Shown here: piece by piece, positions 8,854 to 17,707 of the stretch | Layout of the letters: every line of letters starts with the position of its first letter | Numbering within the stretch: position 1 is the stretch's first letter | The notes under the pieces: model-generated | What the model saw: the letters and a program-made list of their open reading frames with translations, nothing else | Databases searched by the model: none | What the model was told of the DNA's origin: nothing | Position numbers and translations under genes: made by a program | Assembly: GCA_963764465.1 (NCBI GenBank) | Contig: CAVXSO010000007.1 | Coordinates: 310,001 to 374,000 of the forward strand | From: JAJXXT01 sp963764465 | GTDB lineage: Bacteria; Pseudomonadota; Alphaproteobacteria; Acetobacterales; Acetobacteraceae | Direction of reading: 5' to 3' | DNA length: 64,000 nt

Positions 8854-8917
8854 GGTTCCGTTCCGCTCGCCTCGCACCACAGCGTAACGCGAGGACAGCG
8901 GCGCGGGCAAACGGCTT

Positions 8918-9994
8918 TCAGGCGCCGCGCAGCTTCTCGTAGATTGCGACGTATTTCCGCGTCATCGCGCGGGCGGAGAGACTCTGGTCCACATGCTCAT
9001 GCGTCGCACGGCGGTCGATCTCGTCGATGCGAGGGATGCGCGCGACCATCTCGTCGATGTTGTGCACCAGGAAGCCGGTCTTTCCGTCCACGATCAGTTC
9101 CGGCACCACGCCGCGCGCGAAGCCGATGACGGGGCAGCCGACGGCCATCGATTCCACCACCACCGTCGCACCAGGCTCCTCCCAGGTGATCGGGTTCAGC
9201 AGGGCGCGGGCACCGCCGAGCAGGGCCAGCTTCTGCTCCAGGTTGACAGGGCCGATATAGCGGGCCCGTTCGCCGTCGAGCCGCGGCTCGATCTCCCGCC
9301 TGAAATAATCGACGGAAGCCTGGATCCCCTGCTCGACGATACCGGCGACGACGATCTTCACGCCGGCGCGCTTGGCGGCATCGATCGCAGTGTGGGCGCC
9401 CTTGTCGGGCGCGAAGCGGCCGAGCCAGGTCACGTAGTCGCGCGGTCCGGTCTCGGCAAAGCGGTAATCGGCCATCGGCACACCGAGATGCACCACGCCG
9501 GCGACGTTGAGGCCCGGCGGCAGGTTCTGCCGCGCGCGGTCGCTCACCGTCACCAGCGGTGCCGGGCGGATCCATTCCATGAAGTACTGGTCGGCGTCGC
9601 CGATCCAGTCATGCACGCGATCATAGGGGAAGTTGGAGTGCACCGTCGTCACATGCGGCGTTGCGATCTTCGCCAGCAGCGGGAACTGGAACATGTCCGC
9701 CGTGGAGGAGAGATGCAGGTGCACGATGTCGAACTCGCCTGCGCGCTCGATCGATTTGGCGAGATGGAAATAGGCCTTGAGCGCCGCCTGCCACGGCACG
9801 CCCTCCGCGATCAGCGAGCGTGGGTAGAACGAGACAAGCTTCGCGGAGGTGCGCGCGTCGCCAGGCGCGAACAGGGTCACGTCATGGCCCTGCGCCACCA
9901 GCTCCTCGACGATGAAGGCGACGATGGATTCAGTGCCGCCGTAGGTCGCCGGTGGAATGCTGATCCAGGGCGGCGCCACCATCGCGATCCTCAT
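8918..9994 (-). CDS. Glycosyltransferase family 4
   Basis: A 358-residue GT-B fold enzyme. It starts MRIAMVAPPW and has a glycine-rich acceptor loop (PPATYGGTE). The donor-domain motif WEEPGATVVVESMAVGCPV (about residues 285-303) contains the EX7E-type pair of glutamates that bind the nucleotide sugar. Related proteins transfer sugars to lipids or small molecules. The ATG at 9994 overlaps the upstream M20 peptidase stop (ATGA), so the two are cotranscribed. The frame continues upstream, but that part lies inside the peptidase gene. Donor and acceptor are unknown. Confidence 0.9.
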   Translation of the reverse strand: MRIAMVAPPWISIPPATYGGTESIVAFIVEELVAQGHDVTLFAPGDARTSAKLVSFYPRSLIAEGVPWQAALKAYFHLAKSIERAGEFDIVHLHLSSTADMFQFPLLAKIATPHVTTVHSNFPYDRVHDWIGDADQYFMEWIRPAPLVTVSDRARQNLPPGLNVAGVVHLGVPMADYRFAETGPRDYVTWLGRFAPDKGAHTAIDAAKRAGVKIVVAGIVEQGIQASVDYFRREIEPRLDGERARYIGPVNLEQKLALLGGARALLNPITWEEPGATVVVESMAVGCPVIGFARGVVPELIVDGKTGFLVHNIDEMVARIPRIDEIDRRATHEHVDQSLSARAMTRKYVAIYEKLRGA

Positions 9995-11379
9995 GGCGTG
10001 TTGCCTTCGCCCAGGTCCCACCAGATACCAGTGTAGGCTTGCAGCCCTTCGCGCAGCAGCGGCGGCAGCACGTGCTCGTTGGGGCCGTGCTGCTTGCAGC
10101 CGTTGTAGCTGTGCGGAATCCAGACCAGCGGCACATGCAGGAAATCGACGAACACGTCGCCGGGCAACCCGCCGCCGGAGTTCGGGATCACCTGCACGTG
10201 CTTGCCGAGGCTCTTCTCCATGCTCGAAGCGGTCCAGCGCACCCAGGGATGATCGGGATCCGTGCGGCTCGCGGGCATGCGGATGCCGGCGCGTTCGATC
10301 TTGACCTCGGGGAAGCCCGCAGCATCGAGATGAGCGCGCAGGGCCGGCTCGAATTGTGCCGTATCCGCATCGACCGTGTAGCGGATCTGGCAATGCGCGC
10401 GCGCGTCGGGGGCCACGGCATTGACCGGGTTCTCGGGCCTTCCCGAAACCATCGCGAGCACGATGAAGCTGGTCCAGCCGAAGACTTTCTCCGCGGCGCT
10501 GAACCCGGGCTCGCCCCAGCCGGGGTCGATGGTCGCTGATTCCTCGCTCTGCAGATCGAGACCGGCGAGTGCGGCACGCACCGAGTTCGGCATGCCCCCG
10601 CGTGGCAGCCAACCCTTCACCATGATGCGCCCGTGACGGTCCGCGATGGAGGCCAGCGCGTGCGAGAGCACGATCGCGGGGTCCGTCGTCATGCCGCCCC
10701 AGTTGCCGGAATGCACGCCGCCCGGACGCACCTTCAGCACGAGATCGAAATGGAATGTGCCGCGGGTGCCGGAGGTGATGGTGGGCGTGTCCGGCCGCAC
10801 GCGCGGACCGTCCGAGGCGATCAGCACGTCGGCCGCCAGCTCCTTCGCGCGATTGGCGACAAAGCTGCGCAGCCCCTTGGAGCCGGTCTCCTCGCTGGTC
10901 TCCAGCACCAGCTTGAGATTGAAGCCGAGCTTGCCGCCGCGCTCCGCCAGCACATGCTCGAGCGCCGTGAGGTTCAGCACATGCTGGCCTTTGTTATCGG
11001 CTGAACCCCGCCCGTACCAGCGACCATCGCGGTCGGTCAGCACCCAGGGGTCCAGCCCCGGCTCCCACTGGTCGGCGAGGCCGCGCACGGTGTCGCCGTG
11101 GCCGTAGGTGAGAACGGTGCGCGCCGCGCCCGGTTCCATCCGCTCGGCGACGAGGATCGGGCCGAATCCCTTCTCCGGGTTGTCATGCACCGCGACCGTG
11201 AAGCCCATGCGCTCCAGCCAGGGCCGGATGCCGGATTCGAGGTAGCGGCGCACATCCGCCTCATGCCCCGGGTCCTGCGAGGTGGAGGGGATCGCCACCA
11301 ACTCCGCCAGCCGGGCGCGGAACGCCCCCGAATCGAACGCGCCGAGGCTGCGCGCCATTGCCCCTTCCCGTGAACTCAT
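9991..11379 (-). CDS. M20-family metallopeptidase (dipeptidase/deacylase)
   Basis: A 462-residue zinc hydrolase with all the expected metal-site segments in order: TYGHGDTVRG (His, Asp), GRGSADNKGQ (bridging Asp), ETSEETGSKG (Glu pair), ASDGPRV (Asp), and near the C-terminus HSYNGCKQHGPNEH (His). A dimerisation domain lies between the last two. M20 enzymes cleave dipeptides or N-acyl/N-carbamoyl amino acids in the cytoplasm. The ATG at 11379 has an AGGGAG ribosome-binding site 7 nt upstream, better spaced than the ATGs at 11385 or 11358. It is divergent from the dehydrogenase at 11464 and overlaps the following glycosyltransferase. Confidence 0.92.
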   Translation of the reverse strand: MSSREGAMARSLGAFDSGAFRARLAELVAIPSTSQDPGHEADVRRYLESGIRPWLERMGFTVAVHDNPEKGFGPILVAERMEPGAARTVLTYGHGDTVRGLADQWEPGLDPWVLTDRDGRWYGRGSADNKGQHVLNLTALEHVLAERGGKLGFNLKLVLETSEETGSKGLRSFVANRAKELAADVLIASDGPRVRPDTPTITSGTRGTFHFDLVLKVRPGGVHSGNWGGMTTDPAIVLSHALASIADRHGRIMVKGWLPRGGMPNSVRAALAGLDLQSEESATIDPGWGEPGFSAAEKVFGWTSFIVLAMVSGRPENPVNAVAPDARAHCQIRYTVDADTAQFEPALRAHLDAAGFPEVKIERAGIRMPASRTDPDHPWVRWTASSMEKSLGKHVQVIPNSGGGLPGDVFVDFLHVPLVWIPHSYNGCKQHGPNEHVLPPLLREGLQAYTGIWWDLGEGNTP

Positions 11380-11463
11380 CGCCATTCTCCCTTGCGTCGC
11401 GGCCAGCTTGCCCCGCCCGCGCCCGCGCGTCACCATCGGCGGACGAAAGGGAGGCGCGCAAAC

Positions 11464-12618
11464 ATGGCGGAACGGCGGATCGGGATCGTGATGAATGGGA
11501 TCACGGGACGCATGGGACTCAACCAGCACCTCATCCGCAGCATCGCGGCCATTCGCGCGGACGGCGGCATCCCCCTGCGCAACGGCGAGCGGCTGATGCC
11601 GGACCCGATCCTGGTCGGGCGCAATGCGGAACGGGTTGCGGCGCTGGCCAAGGCGCACGGCATCGCGCGCCACACCACGGATCTCGCGGCTGCGCTGACC
11701 GACAAGCGCGACGAGGTGTTCTTCGACGCGGCGACGACGCAAGCGCGCGCCAGCCTGGTGCGCCAGGCGATCGAGGCTGGCAAGCACATCTATTGCGAGA
11801 AGCCGACCGCCGATAACCTTGCGGATGCGATCGACCTCGCACGGCGTGCCAAGGCGGCCGGCATCCGGCACGGCGTGGTGCAGGACAAGCTGTTCCTGCC
11901 AGGGCTGCGCAAACTCGCGATGGTGATCAGGAGCGGCTTCCTCGGCCGGCTGCTCAGCGTGCGCGGCGAGTTCGGCTACTGGGTGTTCGAGGGCGACTTG
12001 CAGCCGACGCAGCGCCCGTCCTGGAACTACAAACGCCAAGAGGGTGGCGGCATCATCCTCGATATGCTCTGCCACTGGCGCTACGTGCTCGACAATCTTT
12101 TCGGTGCCGTGCAGTCCGTCTCCTGCCTGGGTGCCACGCATATTCCCCGCCGCATCGACGAGGCCGGCAACTGGTACGATGCGGATGCCGATGACGCAGC
12201 CTATGCAACGTTCCAGCTCGCGGGCGGCGTCGTCGCGCACATCAACTCCGCCTGGACCACGCGCGTGCGGCGTGACGATCTCGTGACCTTCCACGTGGAC
12301 GGAACGCATGGCAGTGCGGTCGCGGGGCTCACCGCATGCCGCACGCAGGCGCGGGTGAACACGCCGAAGCCGGTGTGGAACCCCGACGTACCGCAGACGA
12401 TCGATTTCTTCGCCGGCTGGGAGGAGGTGCCGGATACTGAGCCCTACCCCAACGGGTTCCGCGCGCAATGGGAGATGTTTCTGCGCTACGTGGTCGGCGA
12501 GGAGGAGCATTTCCCGTGGGATCTCGCGGCCGGTGCGCGCGGCGTGCAGCTCGCCGAGGCGGGGCTGCGCTCCTGGCGCGACCGGCGCTGGATCGATATC
12601 GAGGATCTGGGGCTCTGA
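11464..12618 (+). CDS. Gfo/Idh/MocA-family oxidoreductase
   Basis: A 384-residue dehydrogenase. The Rossmann motif is NGITGRMG at residues 11-18, unusually like that of dihydrodipicolinate reductase. The family signature CEKP is at about 111-114 (HIYCEKPTADN). A large C-terminal domain has QEGGGIILDMLCHWRYVLDNL, with the catalytic-type His in MLCHW. A GGAGG ribosome-binding site is 9 nt before the ATG at 11464. It is the first gene of a three-gene operon with a DUF993 protein and a TIM-barrel isomerase. It probably oxidises a sugar or cyclitol hydroxyl; the substrate is unknown. Confidence 0.9.
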   Translation: MAERRIGIVMNGITGRMGLNQHLIRSIAAIRADGGIPLRNGERLMPDPILVGRNAERVAALAKAHGIARHTTDLAAALTDKRDEVFFDAATTQARASLVRQAIEAGKHIYCEKPTADNLADAIDLARRAKAAGIRHGVVQDKLFLPGLRKLAMVIRSGFLGRLLSVRGEFGYWVFEGDLQPTQRPSWNYKRQEGGGIILDMLCHWRYVLDNLFGAVQSVSCLGATHIPRRIDEAGNWYDADADDAAYATFQLAGGVVAHINSAWTTRVRRDDLVTFHVDGTHGSAVAGLTACRTQARVNTPKPVWNPDVPQTIDFFAGWEEVPDTEPYPNGFRAQWEMFLRYVVGEEEHFPWDLAAGARGVQLAEAGLRSWRDRRWIDIEDLGL

Positions 12619-12620
12619 GC

Positions 12621-13781
12621 ATGGCGACACTCACGCTGCCGGATGCCGACGGCCGGCTTGTTCCCTTCACCACATCGCGGCCGCGTGCGCTTGCGCGCGC
12701 CGCGGCGCCGTTTCCCCGCATCGCGTATTCCGCCGCGCATGTCGTCGCCGACCCTCTTGCCGATGGCGACCCTTGGCTGAAGCCTGCGATCGACTGGGAC
12801 CGAACTCTCGCCTACCGCGCCTATCTCTGGTCGCTCGGGCTCGGCGTCGCGGAGGCGATGGACACGGCGCAGCGCGGCATGGGACTCGACTGGCCGACCT
12901 CGCTGGAGCTGATCACCCGTGTCGCCGCCGCCGCCCGCGCGACACCGGGCGCACTGCTCGCGAGCGGTGCTGGCACCGACCATCTGGAACCCTCGCCGGA
13001 CCTCACCATCGAGCAGGTGATCGCCGCCTACGACGAGCAATGCGCGGCGGTGGAAAAGGCGGGCTCGCGCATCATCCTGATGGCCTCGCGCGCACTCGCC
13101 GCCTGCGCGCGGGGGCCCGAGGATTATCTCCGCGTCTATGACCGCATCCTGTCGCAGGTTGCGGAGCCGGTGATCCTGCACTGGCTGGGTGACATGTTCG
13201 ACCCGGCGCTCGCTGGCTACTGGGGTAGCCGGGATATTCCGGCGGCGATGGAAACCTGCCTCGATGCGATCGGCCGCAACGCCGGCAAGGTGGACGGGAT
13301 CAAGATCTCGCTGCTCGACAAGCGCCACGAGATCGCGATGCGGCGGCGCCTGCCGCGCCACGTGCGTATGTATACCGGCGACGATTTCGATTATCCGGAG
13401 CTGATCGCCGGCGACGAAGAGGGATTTTCGCACGCGCTTCTGGGCATCTTCGACGCGATCGCGCCGGCCGCGGCGGCGGCGTTATCCAGCCTCGCCGGCA
13501 ACGACCGCGCGACCTATGACGCGATCCTAGCACCGACGGTGCCGCTCTCGCGCCATATCTTCCGCGCGCCGACGCGGTTCTACAAGACCGGCATCGTTCT
13601 GATGGCGTATCTGAATGGGCACCAGGATCATTTCGTCATGGTGGGGGGCCAGCAATCGGCGCGCAGCCTGCCGCACCTGGCGCAAGCGTTCCGCCTCGCG
13701 GACACGGCCGGGCTGCTGGCGGACCCGGAGGACGCGGCGGCTCGCATGCGGCGCGTCCTCGCCGTGCACGGGGTGGCCTGA
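12621..13781 (+). CDS. DUF993 / dihydrodipicolinate synthase-like aldolase family protein
   Basis: A 386-residue protein that I recognise as DUF993, a distant relative of the DapA/N-acetylneuraminate lyase TIM barrels. Lys228 in GKVDGIKISLLDKRHE is the best candidate for a Schiff-base lysine. VILHWLGDMFDPAL and MYTGDDFDYPELIAGDEEG are strongly patterned segments. No function is established that I know of; a retro-aldol cleavage of a keto-sugar produced by the upstream dehydrogenase is a reasonable guess. It starts 2 bp after the dehydrogenase gene and is immediately followed by the isomerase gene, so the three products probably work in sequence. Confidence 0.82.
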   Translation: MATLTLPDADGRLVPFTTSRPRALARAAAPFPRIAYSAAHVVADPLADGDPWLKPAIDWDRTLAYRAYLWSLGLGVAEAMDTAQRGMGLDWPTSLELITRVAAAARATPGALLASGAGTDHLEPSPDLTIEQVIAAYDEQCAAVEKAGSRIILMASRALAACARGPEDYLRVYDRILSQVAEPVILHWLGDMFDPALAGYWGSRDIPAAMETCLDAIGRNAGKVDGIKISLLDKRHEIAMRRRLPRHVRMYTGDDFDYPELIAGDEEGFSHALLGIFDAIAPAAAAALSSLAGNDRATYDAILAPTVPLSRHIFRAPTRFYKTGIVLMAYLNGHQDHFVMVGGQQSARSLPHLAQAFRLADTAGLLADPEDAAARMRRVLAVHGVA

Positions 13782-14582
13782 ATGGCCGACCTCGGAAGGC
13801 TTTCGCTCAACACCGCGACGTTACGTGACCAATACGACCTCGCCGCCTGCATCGAGGCCTGCGCGCGACACGGAATTCCCGCGATCTCGCCGTGGCGCGA
13901 CAAGCTCGCCGAGATGGGGATCGAGGCAGCGGCGCGGCACATCCGCGACGCGGGGTTGCGCGTCTCGGGCCTTTGCCGTGGCGGCATGTTCGCGTCGGAG
14001 AACTGGCGCGATGACAATCGGCGCGCGATCGACGAGGCTGCCTCGCTCGGCGCGGCGTGCCTGGTGGTGCTCGCGGGCGGGTTGCCCTCGGGCTCGCGCG
14101 ACCTCCCTGGCGCGCGGGCACAGGCGCTGGAGCGGTTGGACACGATCCTGCCCTATGCGCGTGCAGCCGGCGTGGCGCTCGCGCTGGAGCCGCTGCACCC
14201 GATGACCTGTGCCGATCGCTGCGTGCTCTCGACCCTGGCGCAGGCGCTTGACTGGGTGGATTCGCTCGGTGACGGCGTCGGCGTGGCGGTGGACGCCTAC
14301 CATGTCTGGTGGGACCCGGCGGTCGAGGACTCCATTGCGCGGGCGGCGGGGCGCATCCTCGCCTACCATGTCTGCGACTGGCGGATGCCGACACGCGACC
14401 TGGTGTTCGACCGCGGCATGATGGGCGATGGCGCCATCGACCTCTTGTCCATCCGCGCCATGGTCGAGGCGGCGGGTTACGCCGGGGATATCGAGGTCGA
14501 GATCCTGTCCACCGAATGGTGGGGCAAGCCGGCGGAAGAGGTCATCATGACGATGAAGGAACGGTTCGCGCGCTGCGCGTGA
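13782..14582 (+). CDS. Sugar phosphate isomerase/epimerase, TIM barrel
   Basis: A 266-residue xylose isomerase-like barrel. The predicted metal ligands are Glu136 (LALEPLHPM), Asp171 (VAVDAYHVWWD), His196 (LAYHVCDW) and Glu240 (IEVEILSTEWW). The start codon directly follows the upstream stop (TGAATG). It completes the operon with Gfo/Idh/MocA and DUF993. Similar trios occur in other Proteobacteria and Actinobacteria, as far as I recall, but I know of no assigned pathway. It abuts the convergent trmJ gene with no space, so transcription must end inside or beyond that gene. Confidence 0.88.
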   Translation: MADLGRLSLNTATLRDQYDLAACIEACARHGIPAISPWRDKLAEMGIEAAARHIRDAGLRVSGLCRGGMFASENWRDDNRRAIDEAASLGAACLVVLAGGLPSGSRDLPGARAQALERLDTILPYARAAGVALALEPLHPMTCADRCVLSTLAQALDWVDSLGDGVGVAVDAYHVWWDPAVEDSIARAAGRILAYHVCDWRMPTRDLVFDRGMMGDGAIDLLSIRAMVEAAGYAGDIEVEILSTEWWGKPAEEVIMTMKERFARCA

Positions 14583-15350
14583 TCATTTCCCGCGGCCGTG
14601 GGCGAGCTCGGTCACCACGCCGTGCAGCGTGCGCAGCTCCTGCTCCGTCACCTCGCCGCGCTCGAAGAAGTGGCGGATGTTGCGCACCATCCCGGGCCGT
14701 TTCGCCTTGTTGCGCAGGAAGCCCGAGGCATCCAGCTCGCGCACCAGGTGATCGAGGAAATTGTCGAGCTCTCCCTTGCGCGCGATGCGCGTCTCGTTCG
14801 TCATCAGCGCGCGCGGCGGCGTGGTGTCCTCGGCCATCCACCATTCATAGGCGACAACGAGCACCGCCTGGGCGAGGTTGAGCGACATGAAGCCAGGGTT
14901 CAGCGGGTAACGGACCAGCGTGTCGGCGGCGGCCATGTCGTCGTTGTCGAGCCCCGCGCGCTCGGGTCCGAACAGCACGCCGGCGCGCAGGTCACGCGCC
15001 GCGACGGCACGCAGCTCCGCCGCCGCGCCACGCGCGGTAAGCACCGGCTTCACGATATGGCGCGGCCGCGGACAGGTGGCGAAGACACGGTGCAGGTCCG
15101 CGGTTGCCGCGGCGACATCCGGAAAGACCGTCGCGGCGTCGAGGATACGATCCGCGCCGGAGGCGGTGCGCCAAGCGCGTTCCTGCGGCCAGCCGTCGCG
15201 CGGGGCGACCAGACGCATATGGAACAATCCGCCATTAGCCATCGCGCGCGCAGCGGCGCCGATGTTGTCGGCAAGCTGCGGGCGCACCAGGATGACGACG
15301 GGACTGCCAGGGATCGGTTCCAGCGCCGCGCCCCCGTCACGCCCGGTCAC
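14583..15350 (-). CDS. trmJ: SPOUT RNA methyltransferase, TrmJ-like
   Basis: A 255-residue SpoU/TrmH-class enzyme with the three knot motifs: LVRPQLADNIGAAARAMANG (motif 1), LFGPERAGLDNDDM (motif 2) and YPLNPGFMSLNLAQAVLVVAYE (motif 3, S-adenosylmethionine binding). The C-terminal extension, with FLDHLVRELDASGFL and NIRHFFER, is typical of TrmJ, which 2'-O-methylates position 32 of some tRNAs. There is no ATG at the right place. The GTG at 15350, 14 bp after the cysS stop, gives the normal length and is preferred over the longer frame that runs into cysS. It is probably cotranscribed with cysS. Confidence 0.9.
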   Translation of the reverse strand: MTGRDGGAALEPIPGSPVVILVRPQLADNIGAAARAMANGGLFHMRLVAPRDGWPQERAWRTASGADRILDAATVFPDVAAATADLHRVFATCPRPRHIVKPVLTARGAAAELRAVAARDLRAGVLFGPERAGLDNDDMAAADTLVRYPLNPGFMSLNLAQAVLVVAYEWWMAEDTTPPRALMTNETRIARKGELDNFLDHLVRELDASGFLRNKAKRPGMVRNIRHFFERGEVTEQELRTLHGVVTELAHGRGK

Positions 15351-15363
15351 GGGCGCCGCCCCA

Positions 15364-16707
15364 TCACGCCCGGCGCCAGGTCGTACCGGCCGGACCGTCC
15401 TCCAGCAGCACGCCTTTCGATACGAGATCGGCCCGGATTGCATCGGCGCGGGCGAAGTCGCGCGCCTTGCGGGCGGCGAGGCGTTCGGCGATCGCGGCCT
15501 CGATCCATCCGGAATCCGCGCCACCACGGAACCATTCGCCGGGCGTGGCGCCGAGCAGGCCGAGGAGCTTGCCGGCGGCGAGCAGCCCGCCCGATGCCGC
15601 GGCATCGCCCCCCATCGCGCGGTCGGCCAGCGCATGCATCGCCGCGAACGCCGCAGGCGTGTTGAGGTCGTCGCAGAGCGCGTCCATCACCGCCTGTGGC
15701 ACATCATCCGCCTCCGAGGGCGGCGTGCGTTCCAGCGCGCGATAGAAGCGGTCGAGGTCGGCGCGGCAGGCGGCCAGCATCTCCTCGGAATAATCCAGCA
15801 CGGAGTGGTAATGCGCGCGCAGCAGCGCCATGCGGATCGCCTCGGCCGGCGCCTTCGCCAGCACGTCGCGGATGGTGAAGAAATTGCCGAGCGACTTCGA
15901 CATTTTCGCGCCGTCGACGTTCAGCATCTCGTTGTGCACCCAGTAGCGTGCGAAGCGGCTGCCGGGGAAGGCGCAGAGTGACTGCGCGATCTCGTTCTCG
16001 TGATGCGGGAAGATGAGGTCCGTGCCGCCGCCGTGGATGTCGAAGCTCTCGCCGACATGCTTCCAGCTCATCGCGGAGCATTCGATATGCCAGCCGGGCC
16101 GCCCGCGACCCCAGGGCGAGTCCCAGCCCGGCAGGTCGGGCGGTGAGGGCTTCCAGAGCACAAAATCGCCGGGGTCGCGCTTGTAGGGCGCGACGTCCAC
16201 GCGCGCGCCGGCGAGCAGTTCATCGGGCGAGCGGCCGGAGAATTTGCCGTAGGCGGGGTAGCTCGGCACCGAGAACAGCACATGGCCCTCCGCCGCGTAG
16301 GCATGGCCGGAAGCGATCAGGCGCTGGGCGATCGTGATGATCTCGGCGATGTGCTGCGTGGCGCGCGGCTCGACATCCGGCGGCAGCACGCCGAGCGCGG
16401 CGATGTCGGCATGGTAGTCCGCCGTGGTCCGGGCGGTGATGGCGGCGATAGGCTCGCCGCTGGCGGCGGCGCGCGCGTTGATCTTGTCGTCGACGTCGGT
16501 GATGTTCCGCACATAGGTTACGCGCGGATAAAGCCGGCGCAGCAGCCGAGCCAGCACGTCGAACACCACGGCCGGGCGCGCGTTTCCGAGATGCGCGAGG
16601 TCGTAGACCGTGGGGCCACAGACATAGACCCGGACATGCTGGGGGTCGAGCGGCACGAAAGTCTCGCGACGACGCGTCAGCGTGTTGTGCAGGATCAGGT
16701 CGGCCAT
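15364..16707 (-). CDS. cysS: Cysteinyl-tRNA synthetase
   Basis: A 447-residue class I aminoacyl-tRNA synthetase that charges tRNA-Cys. The HIGH motif appears as HLGN (about residues 39-42) and KMSKS is at about 268-272. The zinc site that selects cysteine is seen as Cys30 (VYVCGPTVYD), Cys210 (WHIECSAMS) and the FPHHENE segment. The length is slightly short of the ~460 typical of E. coli because the C-terminal domain is compact. The ATG at 16707 is clear. It is followed by the trmJ-like methyltransferase on the same strand. Confidence 0.97.
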   Translation of the reverse strand: MADLILHNTLTRRRETFVPLDPQHVRVYVCGPTVYDLAHLGNARPAVVFDVLARLLRRLYPRVTYVRNITDVDDKINARAAASGEPIAAITARTTADYHADIAALGVLPPDVEPRATQHIAEIITIAQRLIASGHAYAAEGHVLFSVPSYPAYGKFSGRSPDELLAGARVDVAPYKRDPGDFVLWKPSPPDLPGWDSPWGRGRPGWHIECSAMSWKHVGESFDIHGGGTDLIFPHHENEIAQSLCAFPGSRFARYWVHNEMLNVDGAKMSKSLGNFFTIRDVLAKAPAEAIRMALLRAHYHSVLDYSEEMLAACRADLDRFYRALERTPPSEADDVPQAVMDALCDDLNTPAAFAAMHALADRAMGGDAAASGGLLAAGKLLGLLGATPGEWFRGGADSGWIEAAIAERLAARKARDFARADAIRADLVSKGVLLEDGPAGTTWRRA

Positions 16708-16792
16708 GGCGGTGTGTTGCCGAGAGGAGCCTGCGGGTCAACCGGGACCAGGCGGTTGACGGGCACGTGCGGGCCTGCGCAAACCGCCCGGC

Positions 16793-17707
16793 ATGAAGCT
16801 ACGCCTCTTCCTCGTGGCGGCGGCCGCCGCCGCCGCGACCGCACTGGTTGCCTGGGTCGGCGCGCGCGAGATCAGCGCCGATGTCTGGCGCGCCGCATGG
16901 GTCATCCCGATCGCGGTCCTGGTCCATGCACTGCAGCTTGCGATCTCCGGCCGTGCCTGGCGCCTGCTGCTGGGCGAGGGCGCGCCGGGCCAGGGGCGCA
17001 TGGCGGTGCTGCGCTGGCTGCGCGAGGCGATCAACTCCATGCTGCCCGTGGCCCAGATCGGCGGGGGGGTCGCCACGGTGCGGATCCTGGCGCAATCTGG
17101 CATGAGCCTGACCAGCGCCACCGCAGCGACGACGCTCGACGTGATGATGGAGTTGATCGCCTTGGCGCCGCCGGTGCTGGTGGCGCTCGCACTGCTCGGG
17201 GCCGGGCGGTCGACCGCGCTGATCGGCGGTTTCGTCGTGCTGCTGCTGGCCGTCGGCGGGTTCTTCGCGGCCCAGCGCCTGGGTCTGTTCCGGTTGGCCG
17301 AGCGATTCGGCCTGCCGGGCTTGCACGACGCGCTGCTGGCGCTGCATGGCGACTGGCGCCGGCTGCTCGGCAACGGGATGTGGCACCTGCTCGCCTGGGT
17401 GCTTGGCACCGTCGAGACCTGGGTCGCGTTGCTTGCCATGGGGGCCGGCAGCTCGCTGCTACCCGCCTTCATCCTCGAGATCCTGGGCATGGTGGCGCGG
17501 GCGGCGGGCTTTGCCGTGCCCGGCGCGCTGGGTGTTCAGGAGGCGGGGTTTGTGCTGGCGGGGCACCTCGTCGGCATTCCCGCGGACGCCGCGATCGCGG
17601 TGTCGATGATCAAGCGGGCACGCGAGCTGCTGGTCGGCGTGCCGGGGCTTATCGTCTGGCAGGCGCATGAGGGGCGGCGCCTGCTGGCGCGCGCGCGATC
17701 AGCCTGA
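16793..17707 (+). CDS. HpnL-like membrane protein (lysylphosphatidylglycerol synthase TM family)
   Basis: A 304-residue polytopic protein with about eight hydrophobic segments, belonging to the LPG synthetase/flippase transmembrane family (UPF0104). The segments REAINSMLPVAQIGGGVATV and the C-terminal AGFAVPGALGVQEAGFVLAG are the conserved parts. Several members, called HpnL, lie with hopanoid genes and are thought to move lipids across the inner membrane, but no other hpn gene is in this window. Its last 59 bp overlap the end of the convergent glycosyltransferase gene. Confidence 0.85.
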   Translation: MKLRLFLVAAAAAAATALVAWVGAREISADVWRAAWVIPIAVLVHALQLAISGRAWRLLLGEGAPGQGRMAVLRWLREAINSMLPVAQIGGGVATVRILAQSGMSLTSATAATTLDVMMELIALAPPVLVALALLGAGRSTALIGGFVVLLLAVGGFFAAQRLGLFRLAERFGLPGLHDALLALHGDWRRLLGNGMWHLLAWVLGTVETWVALLAMGAGSSLLPAFILEILGMVARAAGFAVPGALGVQEAGFVLAGHLVGIPADAAIAVSMIKRARELLVGVPGLIVWQAHEGRRLLARARSA

